A model generated the notes under the pieces. That model was not told where the DNA came from, did not search any database, and was given only the letters and a program-made list of their open reading frames with translations. The position numbers and the translations under genes are program-made. DNA of 64,000 bases from Silanimonas sp021297925 (GTDB lineage: Bacteria > Pseudomonadota > Gammaproteobacteria > Xanthomonadales > Xanthomonadaceae): assembly GCA_027532825.1 (NCBI GenBank), contig JAPZTL010000009.1:186001-250000 (forward strand), written 5' to 3'. Shown in pieces: positions 49,881 to 59,498 of this stretch (position 1 is the stretch's first letter; each line of letters begins with the position of its first letter).

Positions 49881-50630
49881 TCAGCGCCGCTGGCGTGTCC
49901 ACTCGGCGAGGAGCACTGCCGTCGCCGACGCGACGTTCAGGCTTTCCACGCGACCAGTCCCGGGGATGCCGACGCGGGCCGCGCAGGCCGCGGCAAGCGC
50001 GGGATCGACGCCCTGGCCCTCCGCGCCTAGCACCCAGACGCAACGCTCGGGCAGGCGGCCGGCGTAAAGGTCGCGGCCATCGCGCACCGTCGTCGCCAGC
50101 AGGACGAAGCCGCAGGCCTGCAACTGCGCGATGGCGTTGTCGACGCGGCCCAGCCGGACCAGCGGGACGGCCTCCGCGCCGCCTTCGGCGACCCGGACCG
50201 CCGCCCCCGACAGGGCCAGCGGCGAGGCCTTCGGCAGCAGGACGCCGGCCACGCCGAAGTGCGCCGCCGAACGCAGGATCGCGCCGAAGTTGTGCGGGTT
50301 GCCGACGCCGTCCAGCCATAGCAGCTGCGCGGTCCCGGACGGCAGGTCGCGCAGGAAGGTTGAGAGCGGCAGCTCGTCGGGGCGACGCACGGCCATGACC
50401 ACCCCTTCGTGGTGCTGGGTCCCGGCGAGCCTCGCCAGCTCGTCGGCCTCGACCAGCGTGTAGCCCTTCCGATGCGCGACGCAGTGGGCCAGCACCTCGC
50501 GGAGCTCGCCCATTCGACCCGCGACCAGCCACAGCTTGCGCAGGTCGCCGGGGCGGGCGGCGAAGGCGGCCTTGACCGCGTTGAGCCCGAACAGCCGGAG
50601 CTCCTCGTCCGGCTTCGGCGGGCGCGTCAT
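49881..50630 (-). CDS. SpoU-type (TrmH/RlmB) RNA 2'-O-methyltransferase
   Basis: 249 residues. An N-terminal substrate-binding domain (about 10-80, FGLNAVKAAFAARPGDLRKL) precedes the SPOUT knot: LLWLDGVGNPHNFGAILRSA (motif 1), VWVLGAEGQGVDPA (motif 2) and VGIPGTGRVESLNVASATAV (motif 3). This matches the RlmB/TrmH group that methylates ribose in rRNA or tRNA. Which nucleotide is unknown. The ATG overlaps the stop of the RND pump gene (ATGA). Confidence 0.9.
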   Translation of the reverse strand: MTRPPKPDEELRLFGLNAVKAAFAARPGDLRKLWLVAGRMGELREVLAHCVAHRKGYTLVEADELARLAGTQHHEGVVMAVRRPDELPLSTFLRDLPSGTAQLLWLDGVGNPHNFGAILRSAAHFGVAGVLLPKASPLALSGAAVRVAEGGAEAVPLVRLGRVDNAIAQLQACGFVLLATTVRDGRDLYAGRLPERCVWVLGAEGQGVDPALAAACAARVGIPGTGRVESLNVASATAVLLAEWTRQRR

Positions 50631-53600
50631 GCGCGCGCCTCGCCGTCCGCGTGCAGGCCTTCGAGGCGCTCGAGCTCGCGACCGCGGGCTTCCGGCGCCG
50701 TCGTGTAGGGCGCGACGCGGGCGTACAGCGCAGGGATCACGTAGAGCGTCAGCAACGTCGACAGGGCGACGCCGAAGACGATGACGATGCCGATCGAATT
50801 GCGCGACGCGGAGCCGGCGCCGCCACCGAACATCAGCGGCAGGGCGCCGGCGATGGTGGCGATCGATGTCATCAGGATCGGGCGCAGGCGGACGGCCGAC
50901 GCCTCCAGGATCGCGTCACGGACGTTCCGCCCCTCGTCGCGAAGCTGGTTGGCGAACTCGACGATCAGGATCCCGTTCTTCGCCGCGAGGCCCACGAGCA
51001 TGATCAGACCGATCTGGCTGAACAGGTTGAGGCTGGCCCCTGGGCCCCACCACCCGATCGCCGCCAGCAGGCCCATCGACCACAGGCCGAACAGGGCCCC
51101 GAGGACCGCCAGCGGCACGGTCAGCATGATCACGAACGGATGGGCGAAGCTCTCGAACTGCGCGGCGAGGACGAGGTAGACGATCAGTAGCGCCATCGCG
51201 AAGGCGAAGTAGACCTCGGCGCTGCTCTGCTGCTGCTCGCGCGCCTCGCCCTTCCAACCCAGCTGCGCGTTCGGCGGCAGCACGCGTTCGGCGGCGGCCT
51301 CGACCCAGGCCGTGGCTTCGCCCAGGGTATAGCCCGGGGCCAGCGAGGCCGAGACGGTGATGGCGCGCAGGCGGTTGAAGCGGTTGAGGCTGCCCGGCTC
51401 CGCCAGTTCGCGCAGCGTGACCAGCGAGGCCAGCGGGATGAGCTGCCCCGCGGACGAGCGGACGTAGAGGTTGGCGAGGTCGCCCGGCGTGGCCCGGTCG
51501 CGGGCCTGCGCCTGCAGGATGACGTCGTACTCCTCGCCACCCTCGACGTAGGTGCCGACGCGGCGGGAGCCCATCATCGTCTCCAGCGTCCGGCCGATGT
51601 CCTGCACCGAGACGCCCAGCGCCGCGGCGCGCTCGCGGTTGATGTCGATCCGCAGCTGCGGGCGCGTCTCCTTGTAGTCGGAGTCGGCGCCGAACATCTG
51701 CGGGTTCGACTCCATCTCCTTCAGCAGGGCGTCGCGCCACTGGGCCAACTCGGCGTAGTCGGGGCCGCCGAGGACCACCTGGAACTGCTGGCCGCCGCGG
51801 GAGCGCGTCAGTCCCGACCGGGCGATCGGGCGCGCGACCACGCCGGGAACCGCGGCGAGCTCGCCGCGGAACCGGTTGACGACGTCGTTGGTGGTGACGT
51901 CGCGCTCGTCCCACGGACGCAGGATGACGATGCTGTTGCCGGTGTGCATCTCCTCGTTGATGCCACCGCCGAAGCCCCCCGGCACGCGGGCGATCACGCG
52001 GTGCAGGGGTTCGTCCTCGCCCAGGCCGCGGAGCAGGATGGACTCGACCTGCTGCATCTGGCCCACCGTGTAGTCGAAACCCGCGCCCTCGGGACCGGCC
52101 ACGGAGACGAAGAAGGAGCCGCGGTCCTCGGGCGGCGCGAGCTCCTTGGGGACGAGGACGAACAGTCCGAGCGTGGCGACGACCGCCGCCACGACGATGC
52201 CGGCGAACACGCCGGCGCGGTCGACCTGCCGGTCGAGCGAGCGCCGGTAGGCCGAGGTCACGCGGTTCAGCAAGCGGTCGATGCGCGCGGCGATGCCGCC
52301 GCTGGCGGGCTGGTGGGCCTTCAGCAGCAACGAGCACATCATCGGCGTCAGCGTCAGGGCGACGAAGGCCGAGATGGCGATCGCGCCCGCCAGCGCCACC
52401 GCCAGTTCGCGGAACAGCCGGCCGTTGTTGCCCTGAAGGAAGGCCATGGGGACGAAGACCGCGACCAGCACGGCGGTCGTCGCGATCACCGCGAAGGCCA
52501 CCTGCCGAGTGCCGCGGCGGGCGGCCACCAGCCGGGGCTCGCCGAGATCCACGCGGCGCTGGCAGTTCTCCAGCACCACGATGGCGTCGTCGACCACGAG
52601 GCCGATCGACAGGACGATGGCGAGGAGCGTCAGCAGGTTGATCGAGTACCCGAACAGCCAGAGCGCGATGAAGGACGCGGTGATGCAGACCGGCAGCGTG
52701 ACGGCCGGGACCAGTGCGGCGCGCATGCTGCCGAGGAACACGAGGATCACCACGAGCACCAGCGCGAGGGCTTCGCCGAGCGTCCACCACACCCGCTCGA
52801 CGGCGACCTCGATGAACTCGGTGGAGTCGAAGCTGACGCCGAGCGTGACGTCCGCGGGCAGCGTCCGGTTGATCACCTCGACCTCCGCGCGCACCGCCTG
52901 GGCGACCTCGATGGCGTTGGCGGTCGAGGTCTTGATGACCTGGAAGCCCACCTGCGGCTGGCCGTTGCCGCGGAACCACGCGCGGCGCTCGGCGGCCTCG
53001 CGGTCGACGCGCGCGACGTCGCCGAGCCTCACCGGGCGGCCCTCGCGCCCGGTCGTCACCACCAGCGCGCGGAAGTCCTCGGGCGTGCGGTAGGCGCGCG
53101 ACATGCGGAGCGTGAAGTCGCGGGCGCTGGACTCGAGTCGACCGGCCGGCAGCTCGACGTTCTCGCGGCGCAGAGCGGCCTCGACGTCGTTGACCGTCAG
53201 GCCGCGCGCGGCCAGGGCCGAGCGGTCCAGCCACACGCGCATGGCGTAGCGCTGGCCGCCGCCGAGGCGCACCGACGCCACGCCCGGGATGCTCGACAGC
53301 CGGTCGATGACGTTCCGCTCGGCGAAATCCGTCAGCGCGAGGATGTCCAATCGCGGCGACGCCAGGTTGAGGAACATGATCGGTTCGGCGTCGGCCGAGA
53401 CCTTCGCCACCTGCGGGGCCTCCGCCTCGTCGGGCAGGCGGTCGACGACGCGGCTGACCGCGTCGCGGACGTCGTTGGCGGCCGACTCGATGTCGCGGCC
53501 CAGCGTGAACTCGAGGCTGACGTCGGAGCGGCCGTTGCGCGAGCTGCTTTCGATGGTGTCGACGCCCTCGATGCCGGCGACGGCGTCCTCGATGATCTGG

Positions 53601-53791
53601 GTGATCCGGCTTTCCACCACGGCGGCCGAGGCCCCCGGGTACTCCGTCTGCACCGACACGACCGGCGGGTCGATGTCGGGCAGTTCGCGAAGGGTGAGCT
53701 GCGAGTAGGCGATGAGGCCGATGACGATGAGCAGCAGGCTCATCACCGTGGCCAGCACCGGCCGGCGGATGGAGAGATCGGACAGGACCAT
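50627..53791 (-). CDS. RND-family multidrug efflux permease
   Basis: 1054 residues, inner-membrane trimer of the HAE-1 group. Start LSDLSIRRPVLATVMSLLLI is typical. The proton relay is intact: GLVVDDAIVVLENCQR (two Asp in TM4). Two porter loops of about 300 residues each, SSRNGRSDVSLEF, RDIESAANDVRDAVSR and LMILAGLAAKNGILIVEFAN-like (LIMLVGLAAKNGILIVEFAN) follow the family order. The adaptor gene is 12 bp upstream; no outer-membrane factor is linked, so TolC is probably shared. Substrate range unknown. The stop overlaps the RNA methyltransferase start by 4 bp. Confidence 0.95.
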   Translation of the reverse strand: MVLSDLSIRRPVLATVMSLLLIVIGLIAYSQLTLRELPDIDPPVVSVQTEYPGASAAVVESRITQIIEDAVAGIEGVDTIESSSRNGRSDVSLEFTLGRDIESAANDVRDAVSRVVDRLPDEAEAPQVAKVSADAEPIMFLNLASPRLDILALTDFAERNVIDRLSSIPGVASVRLGGGQRYAMRVWLDRSALAARGLTVNDVEAALRRENVELPAGRLESSARDFTLRMSRAYRTPEDFRALVVTTGREGRPVRLGDVARVDREAAERRAWFRGNGQPQVGFQVIKTSTANAIEVAQAVRAEVEVINRTLPADVTLGVSFDSTEFIEVAVERVWWTLGEALALVLVVILVFLGSMRAALVPAVTLPVCITASFIALWLFGYSINLLTLLAIVLSIGLVVDDAIVVLENCQRRVDLGEPRLVAARRGTRQVAFAVIATTAVLVAVFVPMAFLQGNNGRLFRELAVALAGAIAISAFVALTLTPMMCSLLLKAHQPASGGIAARIDRLLNRVTSAYRRSLDRQVDRAGVFAGIVVAAVVATLGLFVLVPKELAPPEDRGSFFVSVAGPEGAGFDYTVGQMQQVESILLRGLGEDEPLHRVIARVPGGFGGGINEEMHTGNSIVILRPWDERDVTTNDVVNRFRGELAAVPGVVARPIARSGLTRSRGGQQFQVVLGGPDYAELAQWRDALLKEMESNPQMFGADSDYKETRPQLRIDINRERAAALGVSVQDIGRTLETMMGSRRVGTYVEGGEEYDVILQAQARDRATPGDLANLYVRSSAGQLIPLASLVTLRELAEPGSLNRFNRLRAITVSASLAPGYTLGEATAWVEAAAERVLPPNAQLGWKGEAREQQQSSAEVYFAFAMALLIVYLVLAAQFESFAHPFVIMLTVPLAVLGALFGLWSMGLLAAIGWWGPGASLNLFSQIGLIMLVGLAAKNGILIVEFANQLRDEGRNVRDAILEASAVRLRPILMTSIATIAGALPLMFGGGAGSASRNSIGIVIVFGVALSTLLTLYVIPALYARVAPYTTAPEARGRELERLEGLHADGEARA

Positions 53792-53803
53792 GGCGCGCCC
53801 CCG

Positions 53804-54871
53804 TCAGCCGCCGGCCGCGTCGGACGGCGCCGGGGCGGCGCCCCCGGCGGGCGACGCCTTCACCGGCTGGCCGGGACGGAGCTTCACCGTGCCATCCACC
53901 ACGATGCGCTCGCCCTCGGCGAGGCCCTCGACGATCTCGGCGCGGCCTCGCTCCCGCGAGCCGACCCGGACCGGCACCAGCTCCGCCGTGTCGCCCTCGC
54001 CCACCCGGTAGACGAAGCTCCGGGTGCCGTTCTGCAGCACGGCGATCTCCGGCACCACGAGCGCGGGCCGCTCGACCTCGAGGACGTTGATCGCCAACAG
54101 CATGCCGGGCAGCAGCTTGCGGTCGGGGTTCTCGACCGCGGCGCGCACGGTGACGGAGCGCGTCGCCACGTCGATGCGCGAATCGACGCTGACGACGCGG
54201 CCACGGAAGACCTGCCCCTGCCACGCGTCGCTGCGGGCCTCGACCACGAGTCCGTCGGCGAGGCGCGAGAGCCGGACCTCGGGCACGGCGAAGTCGACCT
54301 GCATGGTGTCGACGGCATCGAGGGTGGTGATCGGCGTGCCCGGCTGCAGCAGCTGGCCGGGGCTGACCTCGCGCAGGCCGAGGACGCCGGCGAACGGCGC
54401 GACGATCGCGCGATCGGACACCCGCGCCATGGCCTGCTGGACGCGCGCCTGGGCGGCGTCGCGCGCGGCCCGCTGCGCGTCGACCGTGCTGGTCGGCACG
54501 AGGCGCTGTTCGGCGAGCTGCCGCTGGCGCTCGTACTGGCGCTGGGCCTCGCGATAGGCCGTGCGGGCGGCATCGAGGTCGGCCACGTCCCCGCCCACGT
54601 CGAGGTCGACCAGCACCTGCCCGGCCTCGACGCGCTGGCCGCTCTCGAAGCGGACACGCTCCACGCGCTCGGACAGCTTCGAGGTGATCGCGATCGACTC
54701 GCTGGCGCGGGCCGTGCCGATGGCCTCGATGCGGTCGACCCAGGCGGTCGCCTCGACCGTCGCCGTCGTGACGATCGCCGGACCGCCACCACCCGCCGGA
54801 CCGCTGCCGCTCCCGCCACAAGCGGCCAGGACGGTGGCAAGGAGAGCGAGCGGAACGAGTCGGCGGTTCAT
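53804..54871 (-). CDS. RND efflux periplasmic adaptor lipoprotein
   Basis: 355 residues from ATG 54871 with AAGGA six bases upstream. Lipoprotein signal MNRRLVPLALLATVLAACGG (Cys at residue 18). Order: beta-barrel/lipoyl halves around VRFESGQRVEAGQVLVDLD and APFAGVLGLREVSPGQ, a helical hairpin (YREAQRQYERQRQLAEQRL), and a membrane-proximal C-terminal domain. First gene of the operon with the permease and probably the RNA methyltransferase. The 200-bp gap upstream holds no regulator gene or clear operator. Confidence 0.93.
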   Translation of the reverse strand: MNRRLVPLALLATVLAACGGSGSGPAGGGGPAIVTTATVEATAWVDRIEAIGTARASESIAITSKLSERVERVRFESGQRVEAGQVLVDLDVGGDVADLDAARTAYREAQRQYERQRQLAEQRLVPTSTVDAQRAARDAAQARVQQAMARVSDRAIVAPFAGVLGLREVSPGQLLQPGTPITTLDAVDTMQVDFAVPEVRLSRLADGLVVEARSDAWQGQVFRGRVVSVDSRIDVATRSVTVRAAVENPDRKLLPGMLLAINVLEVERPALVVPEIAVLQNGTRSFVYRVGEGDTAELVPVRVGSRERGRAEIVEGLAEGERIVVDGTVKLRPGQPVKASPAGGAAPAPSDAAGG

Positions 54872-55033
54872 GCGGGGTCCTTGGCGGGCATCGGGGGCGA
54901 TCGCCACGCGAAGGCGACGACCGCAGGTCGTGGAGGATGCAGGAGGAAGCGTCAGGGTCGCATGGACGGGCGTCCCAGCGCTGGAACGTGCTGCTGCGGG
55001 CTTCCGCGGGCACCGGAACAGCGGCGGAGACGA

Positions 55034-55058
55034 CGACGCCGGCGCGAGGCCGGCGTCG
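55034..55058 (-). terminator. Hairpin 27 bp past the fba stop
   Basis: Perfect 10-bp arms (CGACGCCGGC / GCCGGCGTCG) with a 5-base loop, in the gap between fba and the adaptor gene. No long T-run follows on the minus strand, so it is a probable rather than certain terminator. Confidence 0.65.
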
Positions 55059-55084
55059 GGATCATGCGTGCGGAGCGGGTGCGC

Positions 55085-56089
55085 TCAGCCTTCCCACTCG
55101 CCGAGCGCGGCGAGGCCGTTGTCCTTGGCCCGGGCGTAGACCGTCTTCTGGGCCTCGGCGACGTTGTTCGCCGGGTCCTTGGCCCACAGCTTCAGCGCCG
55201 CGGCCTGCATCGCGCGGCCGTAGCTGAAGGACAGCGGCCACGGGTTGCCTTCCAGCTGGTTCATCTCGTTGAGGTGGCGGGTGGCCTGCTCGTCGCTCTG
55301 GCCGCCCGACAGGAACACGATGCCCGGCAGGGTGGCCGGGACGGTGGCCTTGAGGCAGTGCACGGTCTGCGTCGCCACGTCCTCGGCGTCGGCCTGCTCG
55401 GCGCAGTCCTTGCCCGAGATCACCATGCTGGCCTTCAGGATGCAGCCCTCGAGCATCACGTTGTGCTCGTACAGCGCACCGAACAGGCTGCGCAGCGTCG
55501 CCTCGGTGACGTCGTAGCAGGTGTCGATGTCGTGGTCGCCGTCCATCAGGACCTCCGGCTCGACCATCGGCACGATGCCGGCTTCCTGGCAGAGGGCGGC
55601 GTAACGGGCCAGCGCGTGGGCGTTGGCGTCGATGCAGGTGCCCGAGGGGATGTCCTCGCCGATCGTGATGACGGCGCGCCACTTGGCGAACTTGGCGCCG
55701 AGCCTGGCGTACTCCTGCAGGCGCTCGCGCAGGCCGTCGAGGCCTTCGGTGACCAGTTCGCCCGGGCAACCGGCCAGCGGCTTGGCGCCGGTGTCGACCT
55801 TGATGCCCGGCAGGATGCCGGCGTCCAGCATGACCTTCGTGAACGGCACGCCGTCTTTCGTCTTCTGCCGGATCGTCTCGTCGAACAGGATCGCGCCGGA
55901 GATGTAGTCCGACAGGTTCGGCGTGGTCAGGAGCATCTCGCGGTAGGCGCGGCGGTTCTCCTCCGTGTTCTCGATGCCGACCGACGCGAAACGCTTCCCG
56001 ATGGTGCTGGTGGATTCGTCGATGGCGATGATGCCCTTGCCCGGGGCGACCATGGCCTGGGCGATGTCGGCGAGTTCTTCGATGCTCAT
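55085..56089 (-). CDS. Class I fructose-bisphosphate aldolase (animal-type)
   Basis: 334 residues; cleaves FBP to DHAP and GAP by a Schiff base, no metal needed. The lysine is K219 (VMLEGCILKASMV). Other marks: GIIAIDESTSTIGKRF, LFDETIRQKT, KWRAVITIGEDIPS, VPMVEPEVLMDGDHD, GIVFLSGGQSDEQATRHLNE, WPLSFSYGRAMQ. Length and sequence follow the aldolase A/plant type rather than E. coli FbaB or class II enzymes, as known in Xanthomonadales. Stands beside pyk and near pgk and gapA, all minus strand. A TATAAT hexamer lies 32-37 bp upstream. Confidence 0.93.
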   Translation of the reverse strand: MSIEELADIAQAMVAPGKGIIAIDESTSTIGKRFASVGIENTEENRRAYREMLLTTPNLSDYISGAILFDETIRQKTKDGVPFTKVMLDAGILPGIKVDTGAKPLAGCPGELVTEGLDGLRERLQEYARLGAKFAKWRAVITIGEDIPSGTCIDANAHALARYAALCQEAGIVPMVEPEVLMDGDHDIDTCYDVTEATLRSLFGALYEHNVMLEGCILKASMVISGKDCAEQADAEDVATQTVHCLKATVPATLPGIVFLSGGQSDEQATRHLNEMNQLEGNPWPLSFSYGRAMQAAALKLWAKDPANNVAEAQKTVYARAKDNGLAALGEWEG

Positions 56090-56120
56090 TGCGGGGCTCG
56101 GCAGGGGTGGGAGACCCGGG

Positions 56121-56126
56121 ATTATA
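56121..56126 (-). promoter_or_regulatory. Perfect TATAAT -10 hexamer before fba
   Basis: Reads TATAAT on the minus strand, 32 bp before the fba ATG. At 17 bp upstream there is no good -35 hexamer, so only the -10 element is claimed. It sits in the gap after pyk, so fba probably has its own promoter. Confidence 0.6.
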
Positions 56127-56153
56127 GCCGAGCGCCCCTGCCGCCCCGTGACG

Positions 56154-56168
56154 CCCCGCCGGGCGGGG
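56154..56168 (-). terminator. Short hairpin directly after pyk stop
   Basis: CCCCGC / GCGGGG with a 3-base loop (56154-56168), 2 bp beyond the pyk stop and upstream of the fba -10 box. Could end pyk transcripts or act as an attenuator. Confidence 0.45.
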
Positions 56169-56170
56169 AC

Positions 56171-57637
56171 TCAGAGCTCCCCGAGGCCGTCGACGTGGCC
56201 GCCGACGCCGATCTCGAGCAGGCGCAGGGTGTTGGTGGCACCACGGCGCTCCATCGAGTCGCCGTTGGTCACGATGATCCGGTCGCCGGCGTCGAGCAGG
56301 CCGAGGTCGTGCAGCTGCTTGGCCGCGGAACGGGCCGCCACGCCCGGCGACAGGCCGCGGGTGTCGAAGTGGATCGGGAACACGTCGCGCATCAGGGACA
56401 TCTTCCGCCGGGCCTCGTCGAAGCGGCTGAGCGCGAAGACCGGCACCTGGGAACGGAACCGCGACAGGTGCCGCGCCGTGCCGCCGGACTCGGTGAGGGC
56501 GACGATGCCCTTCAGCTCGATGTGCTCGCACAGGAACATCGAGGCCATCGCGATGGCCTCGTCGGCGCGCGTCAGGCCGCGGCGGGCGGCCTCGAAATCG
56601 GTGTCGTGGCGGAACTGGCGTTCGGCGCCGAGGCAGATCTGGGCCATCGCCTCGACGGCTTTCACCGGGTACTGGCCGCTGGCCGTTTCGGCCGAGAGCA
56701 TCACCGTGTCGGTCCCGTCGATGACCGAGTTGGCCACGTCGAGCACCTCGGCGCGGGTCGGGATCGGGTTGTCGACCATCGACTGCAGCATCTGCGTCGC
56801 CGTGATGACGATGCGGTTGCGCGCCACCGACTCGCGGATGATCGTCTTCTGCAGGCCGGGCAGCTCGGCATAGCCGATCTCCACGCCAAGGTCGCCGCGC
56901 GCGACCATGATCACTTCCGCGGCCTCGACGATCTCGACGAGGTTCTCGATGGCTTCCGCGCGTTCGATCTTGGCGACGATCTGCGCATCGGAACCGGCGG
57001 CGCGCGCCAGCTCGCGGGCCAGCTCGATGTCGGCGGCAGATCGGCAGAACGAAACGGCGATGAAATCGACGCCCAGCTTGGCGGCGGTCGCGATGTGGCC
57101 GCGGTCCTCGTCGGTGAGCGCGCCGAGGCTGAGGCCGCCGCCGAGGCGGTTCAGGCCCTTGCGGTTCGACAGCGCGCCGTCCGTCACCACTTCGGTGTGG
57201 ACCACGTCGCCCGCGACCTTCTCGACCCGCAGGCTGATCAGGCCGTCGTCGAGCAGCAGGGTGTCGCCCGGGGCGACGTCCCGCGGCAGGCCGAGGTAGC
57301 TGCAGCCGACCTGCGTCGCGTCGCCGGGCGGCGCGTCGGCGCGGCACACGAGGGCGAAGGTCTGGCCGGCCTTGAGCAGCACTTTCCCCTCGGCGAACTT
57401 CTCGATGCGGATCTTCGGGCCCGGCAGATCGGCCAGCACGCCAATCTCGCGGCCGGTGCGGGACGCCACGGCGCGAACGGCGGCGACGCGCTGCGCGTGC
57501 TGCTCGGCCGTGCCATGCGAGAAGTTGAGCCGGACCGCATTGACGCCGGCCTCGAGCAGGGCATCGATGACACCCGGCGCGTCGGTCGCCGGCCCCAAGG
57601 TGGCAAGGATCTTGGTGCGGCGCAGCGTCTGGGTCAT
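56171..57637 (-). CDS. pyk: Pyruvate kinase
   Basis: 488 residues from ATG 57637; an in-frame GTG at 57643 adds two. Makes pyruvate and ATP from PEP. Marks: TKILATLGPATDAPG, VRLNFSHGTAEQH, GPKIRIEKF, DDGLISLRVE, SVSFCRSAADIELA, KIERAEAIENLVEI, VMVARGDLGVEIGYAELPG, TATQMLQSMVDNPIPTRAEV, MLSAETASGQYPVKAVE, VALTESGGTARHLSRF. Part of the glycolytic group fba-pyk-pgk-gapA, followed by the aldolase. Confidence 0.96.
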   Translation of the reverse strand: MTQTLRRTKILATLGPATDAPGVIDALLEAGVNAVRLNFSHGTAEQHAQRVAAVRAVASRTGREIGVLADLPGPKIRIEKFAEGKVLLKAGQTFALVCRADAPPGDATQVGCSYLGLPRDVAPGDTLLLDDGLISLRVEKVAGDVVHTEVVTDGALSNRKGLNRLGGGLSLGALTDEDRGHIATAAKLGVDFIAVSFCRSAADIELARELARAAGSDAQIVAKIERAEAIENLVEIVEAAEVIMVARGDLGVEIGYAELPGLQKTIIRESVARNRIVITATQMLQSMVDNPIPTRAEVLDVANSVIDGTDTVMLSAETASGQYPVKAVEAMAQICLGAERQFRHDTDFEAARRGLTRADEAIAMASMFLCEHIELKGIVALTESGGTARHLSRFRSQVPVFALSRFDEARRKMSLMRDVFPIHFDTRGLSPGVAARSAAKQLHDLGLLDAGDRIIVTNGDSMERRGATNTLRLLEIGVGGHVDGLGEL

Positions 57638-57696
57638 GGTCACGCGGTCGTGTTCAGGATGGCGAGTAACCTAGCAGAGCCCGACGACGAGCCACC

Positions 57697-58230
57697 ATGC
57701 AGACGTTTGCATTCCCGCTTTCACCCCGCCGCCGGCGCCTCGCCTGGGGCGGGGCCCTGTTCCTCGCCCTCGATGCCATCGTGATGGGCGCTGCCCTCTG
57801 GTGGATCACGGGCGGGCGCCACCCGGCGCTTGCCCTCGGGCTCGCCGGCGCCGGCGTGGCGGTGTCGGCCCTGTTGGCGCTGGCACTGGACCGTCGCCCT
57901 CGGGCCACGCTGGCGAACGGCATCCTTCGGGTCGAAGCGGGCTACCAGCGGGTGTCCGTCGCCATCGAGGGGGCGCGCCTCGCGGAGATCGACCTCGCCC
58001 GACCGGGCGCTCCGGCCCTGCCGCGATCCCTGGTGGACGAGCGCTGGTGGCAACCCGGCGACGCCCTCGGCTGGCAGCGCGATGGCGGGGGTCGCTGGTT
58101 CGCGGTGCTGCCGGGACGCGGGCCGGCGATCGAGGTGGTCGCGGCGGACGGGGAACGCCTCTGGCTGATGCCGGAGGACCCCGGCGCGTTCCGTGCCGCC
58201 CTGCTCGCCGCCGGCGCGCGCGAGGCCTGA
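57697..58230 (+). CDS. Membrane protein with PH-like C-terminal domain, unknown
   Basis: 177 residues. Two membrane segments (about 15-37 and 42-65) are followed by a beta-rich soluble part (about 70-170: GILRVEAGYQRVSVAIEGAR, DALGWQRDGGGRWFAVLPGR, ERLWLMPEDPGAFRAAL). The pattern of two helices then a PH-like barrel is common among small bacterial membrane proteins of unknown role. Divergent from pyk and convergent with pgk, lying within the glycolytic group on the opposite strand. Confidence 0.6.
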   Translation: MQTFAFPLSPRRRRLAWGGALFLALDAIVMGAALWWITGGRHPALALGLAGAGVAVSALLALALDRRPRATLANGILRVEAGYQRVSVAIEGARLAEIDLARPGAPALPRSLVDERWWQPGDALGWQRDGGGRWFAVLPGRGPAIEVVAADGERLWLMPEDPGAFRAALLAAGAREA

Positions 58231-58255
58231 GCAGCCCCGCGCCCCCGGTGCCGCG

Positions 58256-59431
58256 TCAGCCGCCCCGCGCTTCCAGCGCGGCCACCGCCGGCAGGATCTT
58301 TCCTTCGAGGAACTCGAGGAAGGCGCCGCCGCCGGTCGAGATGTAGCTCACCTCCGCCTCGACGCCGTACTTGTCGATGGCGGCCAGCGTGTCGCCGCCG
58401 CCGGCGATCGAGAAGGCCTTCGAGGCGGCGATGGCGCGGGCCAGGGCCTCGGTGCCCTTGCCGAAGGCGTCGAACTCGAACACCCCGACCGGGCCGTTCC
58501 AGACCACGGTGCCCGCCTTCGCGATCAGCTCGGCGTAGCGCGCGGCCGTCTTCGGGCCAATGTCGAGGATCATGTCGCCGTCCTGCACGGCATCCACCGC
58601 GCGCACCGTGGCCGGGGCATCGGCGGCGAAGGCCGGGGCCACCACCACGTCGTCCGGCAGCGGGATCGATGCGCCCCGGGCACGGGCCTTTTCAACAATC
58701 GCGCGGGCGGTGTCGAGCAGGTCCATCTCGACCAGCGACTTGCCGACCTTGTGGCCCGCCGCAGCGATGAAGGTGTTGGCGATGCCGCCACCGACGATGA
58801 GCTGGTCGACCTTGTCGACGAGGCTGCCGAGCAGTTCGAGCTTGGTGCTGACCTTCGAGCCCGCCACGATGGCCAGCAGGGGGCGCGCGGGGTGGGCCAG
58901 GGCCTTGGCCAGCGCATCGAGCTCGGCCATCAGCAGGGGGCCGCCAGCGGCGACCTTGGCCGCGCGGATCACGCCGTGCGTCGAGGCCTGCGCGCGGTGC
59001 GCGGTGCCGAAGGCGTCCATGACGAAGACATCGCAGAGCGCGGCGTACTTGGCCGACAGCGCCGCGTCGTCCTTGCCCTCGCCGACGTTCATGCGGCAGT
59101 TCTCCAGCAACACCACCTCACCGGGCTGCACGGCCACGCCGTCCACCCAGTCGCGCACCAGCGGCACCGGGCGGCCGAGGTGGGCCGACAGGCGCTCGGC
59201 CACGGGGCTGAGCGAGTCCTCGGCGGTCCACTGGCCTTCCTTCGGGCGGCCGAGGTGCGAGGTGACCATCACCGCCGCGCCCTTCTCGAGGGCGAGTCGG
59301 ATCGTCGGCAGCGAGGCCGTGATGCGCTGCTCCGACGTCACCTTGCCGTCGTCGATCGGCACATTGAGGTCCTGGCGGATCAGGACGCGCTTGGCCGTGA
59401 GGTCGAGGTCGGTCATGCGGAGGATGGGCAT
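58256..59431 (-). CDS. pgk: Phosphoglycerate kinase
   Basis: 391 residues; transfers the 1,3-BPG phosphate to ADP. Marks: KRVLIRQDLNVPID, RITASLPTIRLALEKGAAVM, TSHLGRPKEGQ, LLENCRMNVGEGKDD, FVMDAFGTAHRAQAST, PLLAIVAGSKVSTKLELL, GGGIANTFIAAAG, TVVWNGPVGVFEFDAFGKGT, GGGDTLAAIDKYG, ISTGGGAFLEFLEGK. Monocistronic; the next minus-strand genes (pyk, fba) continue the pathway, gapA lies 3 kb to the right. Confidence 0.97.
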   Translation of the reverse strand: MPILRMTDLDLTAKRVLIRQDLNVPIDDGKVTSEQRITASLPTIRLALEKGAAVMVTSHLGRPKEGQWTAEDSLSPVAERLSAHLGRPVPLVRDWVDGVAVQPGEVVLLENCRMNVGEGKDDAALSAKYAALCDVFVMDAFGTAHRAQASTHGVIRAAKVAAGGPLLMAELDALAKALAHPARPLLAIVAGSKVSTKLELLGSLVDKVDQLIVGGGIANTFIAAAGHKVGKSLVEMDLLDTARAIVEKARARGASIPLPDDVVVAPAFAADAPATVRAVDAVQDGDMILDIGPKTAARYAELIAKAGTVVWNGPVGVFEFDAFGKGTEALARAIAASKAFSIAGGGDTLAAIDKYGVEAEVSYISTGGGAFLEFLEGKILPAVAALEARGG

Positions 59432-59498
59432 GGGGGCTCCGGGGCGATGGGAAAGGCGTGCATTGTCGCATCGTCGGCGGCGCGGCTAGCATGGCCGC

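Noticed and set aside
51944..57784. A 1946-codon open frame on the plus strand
   Set aside because: It runs antisense to the RND pump, adaptor, fba and pyk, all of which have clear homology and motifs. The translation is low-complexity His/Asp/Arg-rich, as expected of the reverse strand of very GC-rich genes.
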